Shown piece by piece: positions 45,586 to 57,075 of a stretch of 64,000 nt of DNA (position 1 is the stretch's first letter; each line of letters opens with the position of its first letter). The notes under the pieces were generated by a model. The model did not search any database and had not been told where the DNA came from. It worked only from the letters and a program-made list of their open reading frames with translations. Source of the DNA: Symploca sp. SIO3C6 (GTDB lineage: Bacteria > Cyanobacteriota > Cyanobacteriia > Cyanobacteriales > Coleofasciculaceae). The stretch lies in the NCBI GenBank assembly GCA_010692425.1, contig JAAHHJ010000026.1, forward strand, positions 23,521-87,520, read 5' to 3'. A program made the translations under genes and the position numbers.

Positions 45586-45863
45586 ATTTCGATAAAAATC
45601 TTCAAGATTAATTGATTATAAAATTAGTTTTATTAATAATAAATATCAAGACATTCTTGTAGAATGATCTACCGTACTCTAAAAAGATATTATTGCAAAC
45701 TTTGAATGAAGATATAGTCAAATATAGTCACCAATATTAAGATGCAGGAATGAAGCTCTCAGAACTATGCAAAAAAAGTAGGCATAAGTGATAGAACAGC
45801 CTGGAGGTAGTGGAAATAAGGTAGTGGAAACAAGGGGATCTAACAGGTTACATATTAAGAGCT

Positions 45864-46586
45864 TCAGCCATTCTCCAAAACCTTCTGTGCCGCCCTAGCT
45901 ATGTAGACAGTTACAGCCACTGTGAGGATTGCACCTAGCACATGAATTATGAACTGTGCAGTTTGAGCTTGAGGATTCGCTGATTGGTTGGCTGTGGTAA
46001 TCATGGCGAGGTCTCCGACAACAGAACCAAGGTAAACGTACATAAATGTACCTGGAATCATGCCAACTGAACCTAAACAATAATCCTTGAAAGAAACCCT
46101 AGTTACTCCGAAAGCATAATTTAAAAGATTGAAAGGAAATACAGGAGCAAGGCGAGTTAACAAAACAATTTTGAATCCTTCTTTGGCAACAGACTGATCA
46201 ATAGCTTGAAACTTAGTATTGCCCTCAATTTTTTTTGCAACCCAATGGCGAGAAAGATATCGTCCAATTAAAAATGCGAATATCGCACCTAAAGTTGAAG
46301 CAATAAAGACATAGATAGAACCCCAAATCATACCAAAGATGACACCTCCTCCTAGGGTGAGTAGGGCCCCTGGTACAAATAGCACAGTTGCTAGGTTGTA
46401 AATAACAATGAAAGCAACTGGTGCCCAGGAACCAAGACTCTCAACCCAGACCAAGGCATTAGCTAGTAGTTTCTGGACATTGAAATACTTCGCCTGCACA
46501 ATGATGAGGAGAGCAACCGAGACAGCAACTAGGAAAAAATAAAAAAGTCGCTTAATTTTTCTACTAGCACGGTTTTGTCGCTTCAT
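45864..46586 (-). CDS. TVP38/TMEM64 family (DedA-like) membrane protein
   Basis: The 240-residue protein has about five membrane spans. Its SNARE-associated/DedA signature reads LFVPGALLTLGGGVIFG, AIFAFLIGRYLSRHWVAKKI and the Arg/Pro motif LLTRLAPVFPFNLLNYAFG. VTRVSFKDYCLGSVGMIPGT follows. Relatives act in lipid scrambling across membranes. No operon partner is obvious; the neighbouring genes are remnants on one side and an MscS channel on the other. Confidence 0.85.
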   Translation of the reverse strand: MKRQNRASRKIKRLFYFFLVAVSVALLIIVQAKYFNVQKLLANALVWVESLGSWAPVAFIVIYNLATVLFVPGALLTLGGGVIFGMIWGSIYVFIASTLGAIFAFLIGRYLSRHWVAKKIEGNTKFQAIDQSVAKEGFKIVLLTRLAPVFPFNLLNYAFGVTRVSFKDYCLGSVGMIPGTFMYVYLGSVVGDLAMITTANQSANPQAQTAQFIIHVLGAILTVAVTVYIARAAQKVLENG

Positions 46587-46729
46587 GCAGCATCACTCAC
46601 TTGAACTAGGGGTTTCTATAGAAATCATTCTCCCTTACGATTATCATCTCCACAAATGAATTCAAACTGAGTGAATTATTAGTTTTCACTGAGAAAAGCC
46701 GTGTTATTCATGGTTAATAGTTCATGGTA

Positions 46730-46790
46730 GGCGCTCCGCGCATGCTGCGCAAACATTGCTCATAGTTCATAGTTCATGGTTCATTGAGCT
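46730..46790. repeat. Short palindromic and tandem intergenic repeat
   Basis: GGCGCTCCGCGCATGCTGCG is followed by repeated ATAGTTCAT and ATGGTTCAT units. Such GC-rich motifs next to short direct repeats are common as interspersed elements in filamentous cyanobacteria. It lies between the DedA-like and MscS genes. Confidence 0.5.
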
Positions 46791-48438
46791 ATTCACTTGC
46801 CTGATTCAAGTTATCACCCTTGACAGCATTAACTACATCACGATTACCGCCATCTTCAGGCTGAAAAATCAATACGCGGCGCGCAAAAGGAATTTCAATT
46901 CCCTCCTGATCAAAGGTATTCTTAATCATTTTACGGAGAATGCGCTCAATGGCAAGGTGGGTTCCTGGCTTGACTTTTGTAACTGTACGCACCACAAGAT
47001 CTGACTCTCCAAACTCATTGAGTCCATCTACCTTAGTTGGTTCAATTACTACTAATTGTTCTTGTTTTAAAACCTTTCCTATCTCTTCGATAACCCTATA
47101 GACATGATCTAGATCAGATTGATAGGCAACGCCAACTTCTACCACAGCGTTGGTATATTCTTTGGAATAGTTGACTAATTCTCCGATATCGCCATTACGA
47201 ATAATATGTTGTTGACCATCAGGATTACGAATACGAGTAGTTCTTAAATCAATTGCCTCTACAGTTCCCATGGCATTGCCAACTTCAATAAAATCACCCA
47301 CTAAGTAGTAGTTTTCAAAAAGAATAAAAAATCCACTAACCATATCATTGATCAGGTTTTGCGCACCCAAACCAATTGCCAAGCCGACGATACCAGCGGC
47401 GGCGACAATGGGAGTAGGATCGATGCCGAGGGTATAGAGTACGCTGATGCTAGCACCAAAGTAAATAGCGTATCTTAGAGAACTCCTGATTAGAGGGATC
47501 AAGGTTAGCCTTCTCTGTCTCTCAAAATCACTAAGTTTTTTATTTTTAAGCAGTGCTTCCTCAATTACTAGATTTGCCACCTCGACAAAAATACGGCTGA
47601 TGAAAATAATCCCAATAACCCTGGCAATCCTCGGACCGTAGGCTGCCAAATCAGCAACTAACTCCAGTTGTTGGACTACTAGCGTCGCCATGTAAACGTA
47701 GATTGCATACTCAAGAGAGCGCTTGAGAAAAGAGACAAGGTGCCTGAGATGATCATAAAATCGCAGGAAGTTATCTGGGTTGGAGTATTTATTGCTGAGG
47801 GCGTCTAAACTATCAATGATCGCCGCAACTGCTTTGAATATCAGTAACCCGGCGGCGAGGATAGCATAGATTTTCAGACCAATATAGAGAAATTGCGAAA
47901 CTATTGCTGGTACTTGCAGAAGTTGGGTACAGCCAATTGCTACTGACAACCAGACGATATTGGTGAGATTATTTTTGAGGAAGCTAAAGAATTCCTCAAT
48001 GCTGTCATCGTTAGAGGTAATGTACTCAAACTTCTTAGCACGATTGCAAGCTATATCCAATATGGGGTAAACAATTGCCATTGAGATTAGCGCCACAATT
48101 ACAATACCAGCGCTTTGGAAAGCTCCAATGGCAAAGCTTCTCCAGAAGTCTGGGGAGATTGGGGTAATTACCTCCAAAGTGTATTCTTGCAGATTATTGC
48201 CTTGGTAGATCAGCCAAAGGTTGACAGCTACTACCAAAACGCACAGCATTAGACAGTGCAGAACTAACATTCCCCTAATCTTCCGGCGCAGAGCTCTTGT
48301 GCTCCTGTCGCCTTTTCGGAGCCAAGCAAACCTTACTAACTGTTTGAAGAGCTTGCCGATGAGCCAGTGAAACACGGAGAAAGCCAAGATGATTAGGCTG
48401 ACTTCAGCGACAATGATTAAGATGTCTAGAATTTTCAC
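46789..48438 (-). CDS. Mechanosensitive ion channel, MscS family
   Basis: The 549-residue protein has about six N-terminal spans, longer than E. coli MscS. Its MscS core is IDPTPIVAAAGIVGLAIGLG, AQNLINDMVSGFFILFENYY and LVGDFIEVGNAMGTVEAIDL, with RTTRIRNPDGQQHIIRNGDI in the cytoplasmic beta domain. It should open under membrane tension. Cytoplasmic C-terminal sequence EGIEIPFARRVLIFQ matches the usual MscS end. It stands alone. A regulatory role beyond osmoprotection cannot be judged. Confidence 0.92.
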   Translation of the reverse strand: MKILDILIIVAEVSLIILAFSVFHWLIGKLFKQLVRFAWLRKGDRSTRALRRKIRGMLVLHCLMLCVLVVAVNLWLIYQGNNLQEYTLEVITPISPDFWRSFAIGAFQSAGIVIVALISMAIVYPILDIACNRAKKFEYITSNDDSIEEFFSFLKNNLTNIVWLSVAIGCTQLLQVPAIVSQFLYIGLKIYAILAAGLLIFKAVAAIIDSLDALSNKYSNPDNFLRFYDHLRHLVSFLKRSLEYAIYVYMATLVVQQLELVADLAAYGPRIARVIGIIFISRIFVEVANLVIEEALLKNKKLSDFERQRRLTLIPLIRSSLRYAIYFGASISVLYTLGIDPTPIVAAAGIVGLAIGLGAQNLINDMVSGFFILFENYYLVGDFIEVGNAMGTVEAIDLRTTRIRNPDGQQHIIRNGDIGELVNYSKEYTNAVVEVGVAYQSDLDHVYRVIEEIGKVLKQEQLVVIEPTKVDGLNEFGESDLVVRTVTKVKPGTHLAIERILRKMIKNTFDQEGIEIPFARRVLIFQPEDGGNRDVVNAVKGDNLNQASE

Positions 48439-49079
48439 AGCAATTGATTCTACCTGAGCGGGGAGTCTAGGGGGCTTGCTTGGCTGCGTCCATACCTGTA
48501 GGGCTGGGCGTAGATACTCTTAACCCCCTCAAGTTAATTTTAGGCGTTGACCCTGCCTCGGTTGAGAGTAGAGGATTCGGTCGTTTTAAGTAATAAGTAA
48601 TAAGTAATAAGTAATAAGTGTTGTTTTTTGTACGGTACTTATGACTTTTTCCAGAGTCGAAGAATTTGGGAAAGTGAATTAAAATTAGGTTCTTATGTTA
48701 TTGGAAGGATTACTTTGCAGTCGGCTTTTTGAGGCATAAGTTTCAGGTAGCTGTAAAGTAATTCCTTAAGTCACCTTTTTTTGACTATTATTGATGGTTG
48801 ATAATCAACGACCTTACACAACCTCTACGCACAGGATAGTCTGGCTTCAGAGATTTGTAAAACCCTTGCCAAAACTAGGTTTTGCCGATACCCGGAGATC
48901 CAGAGAAGGTGCTATTTTTCTGGTTTGTTTTATCACAAGATTAAAAAACTTTAGATGTAGCATGTCTTCTTTATAGTGTAGGTTTTTACAAACAGAAGAC
49001 CTTACTAGTAGAATTTTTATCACAAATTTTTAATTGTTATCAAGAGTTGAACCATTACTAATGGCGCTTATACTTTTGT
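48439..49079. other. Intergenic region with heptamer repeats
   Basis: This stretch holds the TAAGTAA heptamer tandem at 48589-48619, the reverse of the copy near 18850. A 61-codon frame at 48791-48976 has no family signal and I do not call it a gene. Confidence 0.4.
48589..48619. repeat. Heptamer tandem repeat (TAAGTAA)n, STRR-like
   Basis: Four consecutive heptamers TAAGTAA lie downstream of the divergent MscS gene's start region. They are the reverse complement of the repeat at 18849-18885. Confidence 0.8.
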
Positions 49080-49286
49080 TTGAGACCTTCGATTGTCAAC
49101 ACATGGACGCCCTCAGGGTACAATCAACAGAGGGATTTAAATGCCGTCATTAATCTAAGTCACTGCAGTTTTGGGATTTTCCCAACTCAAGCAAGTGGCG
49201 TGGCGGTGGCGGGCAGCTCGCCCGCGTCAGCCTGTGAACCCGATAGTGCCGACACTACCAGAGTGAAGCTCCGGAGAAAATGCTAG
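49080..49286 (+). pseudogene. IS200/IS605 TnpB, C-terminal remnant
   Basis: The frame contains QRDLNAVINLSHC, the typical TnpB RuvC-III region (DRDxNAAxNL). It then has an Ala/Gly-rich tail that ends TRVKLRRKC, similar to the VKQE tail of TnpB. The zinc-finger cysteines and all upstream catalytic residues are missing. A GCGGGCAGCTCGCCCGC hairpin (near 49209-49225) lies within the tail. It is the 3' end of an inactive element upstream of the atp genes. Confidence 0.55.
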
Positions 49287-49497
49287 CTTCTAGGTTAGCG
49301 TTTTTGGAGCGGCAATGAGAGTAAGTCAACTGCTGCTTTGACCCGCAAATCAGGTCGGAGCTGGAAAATAGCAAAGTTTCCAACTCCTCGAGTTGTTGAT
49401 CTCATCAATTCCTAGCTGGCACGTACTTTCTGGTTTGCGCCTGTCTGGGATTTATGCTCAGCCTCTTGAACTGAGGTGTATCACTCCTAAAATTTAA

Positions 49498-51012
<1,515 letters not shown>

Positions 51013-51025
51013 TCTTTAGTCTCCT

Positions 51026-51060
51026 GTCATTAGTCCCTGACAGAAATTGGGACTAATGAC
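51026..51060. other. Hairpin between the beta and epsilon genes
   Basis: GTCATTAGTCCC and GGGACTAATGAC form a perfect 12-bp stem with an 11-base loop. No T-run follows directly, so it looks like an RNA stability or attenuation element rather than a full terminator. Confidence 0.6.
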
Positions 51061-51100
51061 AAACCAAATATAAAAACTGACCAACGACGAAGGACGAAAA

Positions 51101-51511
51101 ATGAGTTTAACTGTGCGCGTAATTGCTCCCGACAAAACAGTTTGGGATTCCGAAGCTGAAGAAGTTATTTTGCCAAGTACCACTGGTCAATTGGGTATAC
51201 TAAGTAATCATGCTCCTCTATTGACAGCTCTCGATATTGGCGTGATGCGAGTGCGCCCTGGTAAAGATTGGTTGCCAATCGCACTTATGGGAGGATTTGC
51301 CGAAGTTGAAAATAACGAAGTAACAATTCTCGTTAATGGTGCTGAGCGAGGAGACGCCATTGATAAAGAAGAGGCACAGCAGGATTTCACTCAAGCCGAA
51401 GAGAATTTCAACCGAGTTCAAGGCAGCGAAAATCGCCAGGAACAGATCCAAGCCACTCAAGCTCTGAAGAAAGCCCGTGCTCGCTTTCAAGCAGCTGGTG
51501 GCATGGTTTAA
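51101..51511 (+). CDS. atpC: ATP synthase F1 subunit epsilon
   Basis: The 136-residue subunit has the usual beta-sandwich ([40 protein letters not shown]) and a helical C-terminus ending in [16 protein letters not shown]. Epsilon couples the rotor to F1 and inhibits ATP hydrolysis. Called atpE in cyanobacterial nomenclature. It lies 88 bp after the beta gene and is followed by a terminator. Confidence 0.96.
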   Translation: MSLTVRVIAPDKTVWDSEAEEVILPSTTGQLGILSNHAPLLTALDIGVMRVRPGKDWLPIALMGGFAEVENNEVTILVNGAERGDAIDKEEAQQDFTQAEENFNRVQGSENRQEQIQATQALKKARARFQAAGGMV

Positions 51512-51531
51512 TTACTCGAAAATGACAATTG

Positions 51532-51569
51532 GGCAAAAGAGCAGAAACTATTTCTGGCTTTTGCCTTTT
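51532..51569 (+). terminator. Terminator of the atp operon
   Basis: GGCAAAAG...CAGAAA pairs with TTTCTG...CTTTTGCC in a two-part stem with a small internal loop, followed by TTTTG. It lies about 20 bp after the epsilon stop. Confidence 0.6.
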
Positions 51570-51623
51570 GCTTATTGAGGTTTGCTAACGACTGCTGAAG
51601 TATTCCCCAATACCGAAATGTGA

Positions 51624-51941
51624 TTAGGAGCTGCCAGTAAAACCTACTTCTGGGAACTTTGCCTGGGCTTCAGACATAGGACGATTCCTACCTTCTTCTT
51701 GCCAGTAGTTAATCACTTCAGTAGCTTTGTTGAGTATATCAATGCGATCCGATTCAGCAATCCAATGCTTGGCTTCTAACTCATCTTTAAGCTGCTGCCA
51801 AGCATCGTTCCGGGGCCAGAAGAAGTAGCAGGTTAGAGGGCTAGTACCTTTGCCAACCACTTGATCAACAGCTAGTGCCACATTCTCCTCTAGCCAGAGA
51901 ACTTTTAAAATAAATTTCGATAATCGCTCTTCTATATCCAT
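51624..51941 (-). CDS. PSRP-3/Ycf65-like 30S ribosomal protein
   Basis: The 105-residue product matches the plastid-specific ribosomal protein PSRP-3 (Ycf65): [40 protein letters not shown] and [20 protein letters not shown]. It binds the small ribosomal subunit in cyanobacteria and chloroplasts. The C-terminus continues past the core by about 20 residues. Convergent with the atp operon. Confidence 0.88.
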   Translation of the reverse strand: MDIEERLSKFILKVLWLEENVALAVDQVVGKGTSPLTCYFFWPRNDAWQQLKDELEAKHWIAESDRIDILNKATEVINYWQEEGRNRPMSEAQAKFPEVGFTGSS

Positions 51942-52048
51942 CCAGGCTTTTCATAATTCAATGTACAGCCTTTAATTGTACTGCATATAAGATGTCTATG
52001 GTATCAGCTTTCTTCCTATAATCACCCTTTATTTACGCAAAAGAGCAG

Positions 52049-53083
52049 TCAGTCTAAAGGATCAAGCTTGGGATCTTGAGGTGACTTCGTTGAAAATCTA
52101 AGTTTTAAGAGTGCCTCAGTGAGTAAATTACTAAACTTCTGTAGACTTTTTGACCAATGGTAGAAGGGACTAAATATACTATGCACAAGTAATTCTATTT
52201 CACAAGTAGCCACGAGGTCACTTTTGAGTATCTGACGATTTCTAATGAAATAAATAATTAGTTTTCGCAGGTCATTGACCATATAAACAGGGAGAATAAA
52301 TGGTTTTTGCCAAGCCTTAAAACGCAGCATACGAATCGGGTATCGACTCAGACCAACTCCTCTAAAAAGTTTGACTAAATATTTTTTTTCTAGACGTGAT
52401 TTGGGGATGCCATGGTGAATGGACATTTCTGGATTGTACCAAATCTCCAGTCCAGCATTTCTGATGTAAGATAGTGTCTCTAGATCTTCTCCCTTTGAGG
52501 ATAAAGCTGTAGTGCATACGCCTGTGAGTACAGGAAGTTGTGGAACATGATCTAACCAGGCTTGCTTGCGAATAACTAATCCTGCTCCAGCAGGTAATAA
52601 CCCTGGGCGGTGTTCATACCGAATTGGTTGATCACCTCGGTCTATAATTGCGAGGAAACAAGCAATTTTATCGAAATTAACTGGAGGTTCAACTTCATAT
52701 TCTCCATAAATGCGACTACCGTAAGCCCCAGCCTGAGGATGTAATTGACCAAACTTATAGGCTGCACTAACCCAATTAGAAGCGGGGTAATTATCATCAT
52801 CAAGAAAACCGATCAGAGAACCTTTAGCTTCTTGAATGGCTTTGCGACGAGCAAAAGCTAGCCCCTGTTTAGGCTCAAAGTAGTATTTGATTGGATAAGC
52901 TTCAGACCAATTAGATTGATACTCTTTAACAACTGCTGCTGTATAATCAGTACTGTTATTGTCAATAACAATAATTTCCCAAGTAAAATGCTCTGTTAAC
53001 GACTGCGATCGCAACAGCTCCAAGACTTTAGGTAAACGACTGGTTCCATTGTAGGTACAAATAGCAACTGTTATTTCAACCAT
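52049..53083 (-). CDS. hpsE: Family 2 glycosyltransferase, HpsE-like
   Basis: The 344-residue GT-A enzyme begins VEITVAICTYNGTSRLPKVL, then VIDNNSTDYTA, with a DxD-like LIGFLDDDNYPASNWV and a C-terminal acidic pair (SSKGEDLETLSYIRNAG). Details such as QAGAYGSRIYGEYEVEPPVN and LFRGVGLSRYPIRMLRF match HpsE proteins of hormogonium polysaccharide loci, which build the extracellular polysaccharide needed for gliding. Other hps genes are not in this window, so the exact role is less certain than the family. Confidence 0.72.
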   Translation of the reverse strand: MVEITVAICTYNGTSRLPKVLELLRSQSLTEHFTWEIIVIDNNSTDYTAAVVKEYQSNWSEAYPIKYYFEPKQGLAFARRKAIQEAKGSLIGFLDDDNYPASNWVSAAYKFGQLHPQAGAYGSRIYGEYEVEPPVNFDKIACFLAIIDRGDQPIRYEHRPGLLPAGAGLVIRKQAWLDHVPQLPVLTGVCTTALSSKGEDLETLSYIRNAGLEIWYNPEMSIHHGIPKSRLEKKYLVKLFRGVGLSRYPIRMLRFKAWQKPFILPVYMVNDLRKLIIYFIRNRQILKSDLVATCEIELLVHSIFSPFYHWSKSLQKFSNLLTEALLKLRFSTKSPQDPKLDPLD

Positions 53084-54119
53084 GAGTTATCTCAACTATG
53101 AGTATAATTATCACCTTCTTACAAGCGACCTAACTAACTTAAGTATTAAAGGATTCAGTTGTTTGTACATACAATAACAAGGTTAGTGATTTTGAGTATA
53201 GTGTAATTTTTAATGGTTTAAAACAAAAAATATTGATACTTGATTTATATATTCAAAATTTATTTAATCTTTATTCCTTTATGCTTTGAAGCATTTAGTA
53301 TTGACACTTGCTGGTGAACAACTCTAAGCAATGGTAAATTCAGTACTTGTGCTTTGTCTGATTGCTCTGGTCAGTTTCTTGATCGGCTGCTCAATAATTA
53401 ATTTTTACCCTATTGTCATAACTCTACGAAAAGTATAATCTTAACCCATCCTTCAGTGGAAAGAGTTTATACCAATTTCCTGGCATGCCTGCTATACATC
53501 AATCCCCGCGTCTCCTTGTCTGGGCGTCTGGGCGTCACCAGCATCTGTAGCAAACATAAATGAAATCAATATTAGAATACCCAAACCTAGCTTTTCGTAG
53601 TTAATTAGATATTTTTATCGGTCAATGCCCTGGCTTTAAGCAACCATTAACTAGTCTGGCAAGAAGTCTACCCTGCCCCACTTCATTAGCACCAGAAGGC
53701 TCTTCAACGAGGATGAGATGACTACATAGGAGCCCATGAGAGGAGCCGATGCAACCAACTTCTTACACACTACTAGCGTGACACAATTAAACTAGTTTAT
53801 TAGAAATTGCTTGGTAATAATGGCTTTAGCCTTTGCTGTTCAAAGGTTATGTCACTAAAGCGATGACTACAAACAATGCACTATTTCAACTGTGCCACAC
53901 CACTACTAGAATATAACAAAAACTTTGGATTGACGCAGCTACTAATAACCCACACTTACCTACTGGCAAGTGTGGGTTATTTCTCTAACGCTGACTTTGT
54001 TTTATAGCAGTGCGCTCTCGTCTATTTACAGTACAAATGCTCTAAGCATTTGCTCATCAAGGCTCGATTGTTATTTGTAAACACACTGTTCCCAAAGCGC
54101 TATAGATGCTCAACTCAGC
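53084..54119. other. Long intergenic region with a strong hairpin
   Basis: About 1 kb without a supported gene. Its only clear structure is the perfect hairpin at 53944-53981. A small direct repeat (CTGGGCGT twice) occurs near 53520. Short frames here have stops or no family signal. Confidence 0.4.
53944..53981. terminator. Perfect 14-bp hairpin downstream of the 972-residue RTX gene
   Basis: AATAACCCACACTT and AAGTGTGGGTTATT pair perfectly around a 10-base loop. It lies about 140 bp after the RTX gene stop. The minus strand lacks a T-run, so it may be a weak terminator or an RNA end-protecting element. Confidence 0.5.
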
Positions 54120-57038
54120 TTAGACGAGAGTAAAAGCAGACTCCGTCAAATCATTGGCGTTAACATTATTCACAATTGCCAGAGTCTCCTGTTCAAAAGC
54201 AATCAGGGCGTTGCCATTATCTCCAGTGATTGACAATTGACCAAAGGAGAGAGTACCTGCCAAACCAATAAAGTCTTCACCAATTTGGAAGTCAACAATG
54301 GTGTCAGTGCCTTCACCAATAGCCAGGACAAAGGTATCACTACCACTACCACCAGAGAAATTATCACCAGTCAAGGTATCATCACCAAGACCACCAGAAA
54401 TGATGTCATCACCATCATCGCCCCAGATTTGATCATTACCTTCTTCACCAAAGAGTTGATCATTTCCAGCTTTACCACCAATGCGGTCATTGCCAGCGCC
54501 GCCGTAAATCTCATCATTACCACCGATGCTGCCACCAGACTTACGGCTATTGCCATCGCCTCTGAGTACATCGTCACCATCGCCACCATCGATGAAGTCA
54601 TCACCTTCTTCACCAGCAACGGTATCATCACCACCACTAGCAAAGAGGAAATCTTCTGAATCATCACCTACTAAAGTTTCATCATCGTTAGTACCCTGGG
54701 TAATATTGCGGCTTAGAGCTGCCACACCTACCCTTGGGTCAAGATTAAGGGAATCATCCACCTTAATTTCGATGATCTCGTTGTTGTCGATATTAGGTGC
54801 ACGACCAATAGAGAAGGGATAATTATTGTCGTTGGCAACTAAGATCGAGTTCTCGTCAAGAACTAACACATCTTCGATTGTGAAAAAGGGGAAATCGAAA
54901 CTAGTGCTGCCATCATCATTAAGATCAGCAGGATCATTGATATTTAGCAGGTCTATAAACTCTTCCTTCTCCACAAAACCATTAGCATCAATTTTGGAGA
55001 GGTCAACCTTGAAAATCTGCTTGAACTCAGCTGTTTCACCCTGTCCACCATCACGTTCGATCACGAGGTACTCATTCTCATTAATGACGGTAAAGTCACC
55101 GATCGCATGGCTGGTGTCTTCTAACTGATAATAACCTACTAGTCCTTTGTATTCACTAGCTACAGCATCAAATTCATAGATGCGTACAGAGCCTGCGGGA
55201 TCCCCTTTAACTGTTCCCTCTAGTAAAGGATAAAGAGTTTGCTTATCGGGGCTAATTGCCATGCCCTCAAAGCCACGGGAACCACGTAAATTAGAAACCT
55301 CATCGCCAGCTAGAACAGCAAGATTGTTGGGAGAACGTACTTCGTCTGCGACAATCTGGTCACGCACAAAGTCCCCTGTAGCAGGGAAGTCGGTAAAGAA
55401 ACCATCTACACCAATTTGAATCAGTTGCTCAAACTCTCTTTCAGGAGTCTGAGGAGTACCATCAGCTTCTAGAGTGAGAAACTGTTCTTCATTGCGTAGA
55501 GTATAGGGGTGAACCTGCAAACCTGCCGCATGAGCATCATCAACAAAGGAAGTAACTTCACCAGTTAACTGAGTGGTGATTTCAGCAACGCCGTCACCAT
55601 TACCATCGACAGGCTCATCCAAAGACTCCCGCAATAGGAAGTTATTCTTCCAAGGACCAGCGCCTTCGGCATACTTGTTGCTGATAACTTGCAGGATTTC
55701 CCCATTGTCGAGATCACTGTAAATCGTGGTTTCAGACAAGGGATTTTCCGCAGCATCTAAGAAATCTTGACCATAGATAGCTGCTAGATCATTACCCTGC
55801 TCAACGTTGTAGCGGATATCATAGGGAACAGAGAATGTACTGCTAGGATTAGCACTTTCAGTAGTGTTGCCGTAGAGTTGAACTAGGGGAATATCACCAA
55901 GCCCTTCTGCCTCCAGCAGACCTTGGAGTTCAATTAGGTTTTGAAACTCAAAGGACTGAATAAAAATGCGGTTAGGATCGGTGAAACCTGTTTCTTTGAG
56001 AGTGTCGATCAGCTTCTCTTCTAAGGAAAGATCCTGGAGGTCAAAGAAGGTGGGGTGCTTGGTTTCTGGATAGATACCAATTTGCTTACCTGTTTCTGCT
56101 TCAACCTGTTGAACCAGTTCAATTACTTCCTTCAAAGTCGGAATTTCAAACTGGCCGTCAAAGGAAGGATCACGGAAGTCCCGGGATTGAACTGCTCGTA
56201 GTTGCTTGATTTCGGCTAGGGTAAAGTCTTCTGCAAAGTAACCAGTGATTTCAACACCGTCTAGGTTTTTGGTAGACTTGCGCTCTTCACCAAATACCTC
56301 AGCAACGTTAGTGGTGTCATCCAGCATAGGCTCATGACGAGCAATCAGAACACCATCTTTGGTGCTAACGAGGTCAGGTTCAACAAAGTCTGCACCTTGC
56401 TCAATTGCTAGCTTGTAGGCTTCTAGAGTATGCTCAGGAAGCTCACCACTAGCTCCCCTGTGACCAATTACCAATGGTGTCTGACCATTGAGTGTATTGA
56501 GTTCAAAAATGTTAGGGGTAGAGATAGGAGCTTCGAGGAGATTACCACTAGCATCAAAGTGCAACAGGTAAGGACCAAACTCTTCACCAACCCAGATGTC
56601 GCCATTGTTATCGATGACAAAAGACTCAATATCAAAATCAGAGCCAGTGAGATAGCGCTCGGTAGTTCCTTCGTTTTGGATATCAAAGGGAATTAAGTTG
56701 TTGGGGTCAGCCAGTTGCACAAACCCTTGCACATCAACACTACCATCACCACCTTCAGAGCCAGCAAAGTTAGGATCAACCTGATAGAGGCGCAGTAAAT
56801 AGTCAGAGCTATTAGACTGACCTCCAAAACCATTGTCTGAGATGAACCAGTAGGTAGAACCATCACCATCGGGAGCAAACTGAACCCCGCTAAAGCCCTG
56901 AACAGGTTGCCCGTCAAAAGGACCAGTACGACCATTGGCAGCAATCGGTGTACCATTGCCATTGCTGGCACCAGACTGTGGACCCTCGGCAAAGGTATCA
57001 GCAGGTAGTGAGGCAAAGCCTTCTAAAATAGTAGACAT
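54120..57038 (-). CDS. Secreted RTX protein with glycerophosphodiesterase nested in a phytase-like domain
   Basis: The 972-residue protein starts with a phytase-like beta-propeller half (GFSGVQFAPDGDGSTYWFIS). From about 188 to 560 it is interrupted by a glycerophosphodiester phosphodiesterase domain: IGHRGASGELPEHTLEAY (His193, Arg194), VEPD (Glu220, Asp222), His235. The propeller then resumes (GSRGFEGMAISPDKQTLYPL). Residues about 785-900 are RTX calcium-binding repeats (GGAGNDRIGGKAGNDQLFGE), so export by a type I system without signal peptide is likely. It should release phosphate from phosphodiesters and perhaps phosphomonoesters. Pho-box-like repeats lie 60-85 bp upstream. Confidence 0.85.
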   Translation of the reverse strand: MSTILEGFASLPADTFAEGPQSGASNGNGTPIAANGRTGPFDGQPVQGFSGVQFAPDGDGSTYWFISDNGFGGQSNSSDYLLRLYQVDPNFAGSEGGDGSVDVQGFVQLADPNNLIPFDIQNEGTTERYLTGSDFDIESFVIDNNGDIWVGEEFGPYLLHFDASGNLLEAPISTPNIFELNTLNGQTPLVIGHRGASGELPEHTLEAYKLAIEQGADFVEPDLVSTKDGVLIARHEPMLDDTTNVAEVFGEERKSTKNLDGVEITGYFAEDFTLAEIKQLRAVQSRDFRDPSFDGQFEIPTLKEVIELVQQVEAETGKQIGIYPETKHPTFFDLQDLSLEEKLIDTLKETGFTDPNRIFIQSFEFQNLIELQGLLEAEGLGDIPLVQLYGNTTESANPSSTFSVPYDIRYNVEQGNDLAAIYGQDFLDAAENPLSETTIYSDLDNGEILQVISNKYAEGAGPWKNNFLLRESLDEPVDGNGDGVAEITTQLTGEVTSFVDDAHAAGLQVHPYTLRNEEQFLTLEADGTPQTPEREFEQLIQIGVDGFFTDFPATGDFVRDQIVADEVRSPNNLAVLAGDEVSNLRGSRGFEGMAISPDKQTLYPLLEGTVKGDPAGSVRIYEFDAVASEYKGLVGYYQLEDTSHAIGDFTVINENEYLVIERDGGQGETAEFKQIFKVDLSKIDANGFVEKEEFIDLLNINDPADLNDDGSTSFDFPFFTIEDVLVLDENSILVANDNNYPFSIGRAPNIDNNEIIEIKVDDSLNLDPRVGVAALSRNITQGTNDDETLVGDDSEDFLFASGGDDTVAGEEGDDFIDGGDGDDVLRGDGNSRKSGGSIGGNDEIYGGAGNDRIGGKAGNDQLFGEEGNDQIWGDDGDDIISGGLGDDTLTGDNFSGGSGSDTFVLAIGEGTDTIVDFQIGEDFIGLAGTLSFGQLSITGDNGNALIAFEQETLAIVNNVNANDLTESAFTLV

Positions 57039-57075
57039 TTTTGACTCTAAGTTTGTTGGTAGTTGCTATTTATTC

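Larger units (their letters stand above)
44823..45863. other. Gene-poor region with decayed gene fragments
   Basis: About 1 kb upstream of the TonB receptor. It holds remnants of a FecCD permease (45297-45482) and of a MORN-repeat protein (45493-45585). A 70-codon frame at 45116-45328 ends with ALSKSWRHNLWLDFSESVAN, which I cannot place. I found no clear Fur or Zur operator. The receptor promoter should lie in the left part. Confidence 0.45.

Noticed and set aside
48791..48976. 61-codon plus-strand frame as a gene
   Set aside because: There is no ribosome binding site, no recognisable motif, and the surrounding region is decayed intergenic DNA.
54237..54822. Thr/Ile-, Met- and Ser/Pro-rich frames over the RTX repeats
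   Set aside because: RTX-coding DNA gives long open shadow frames; their biased composition and lack of motifs show they are not genes.
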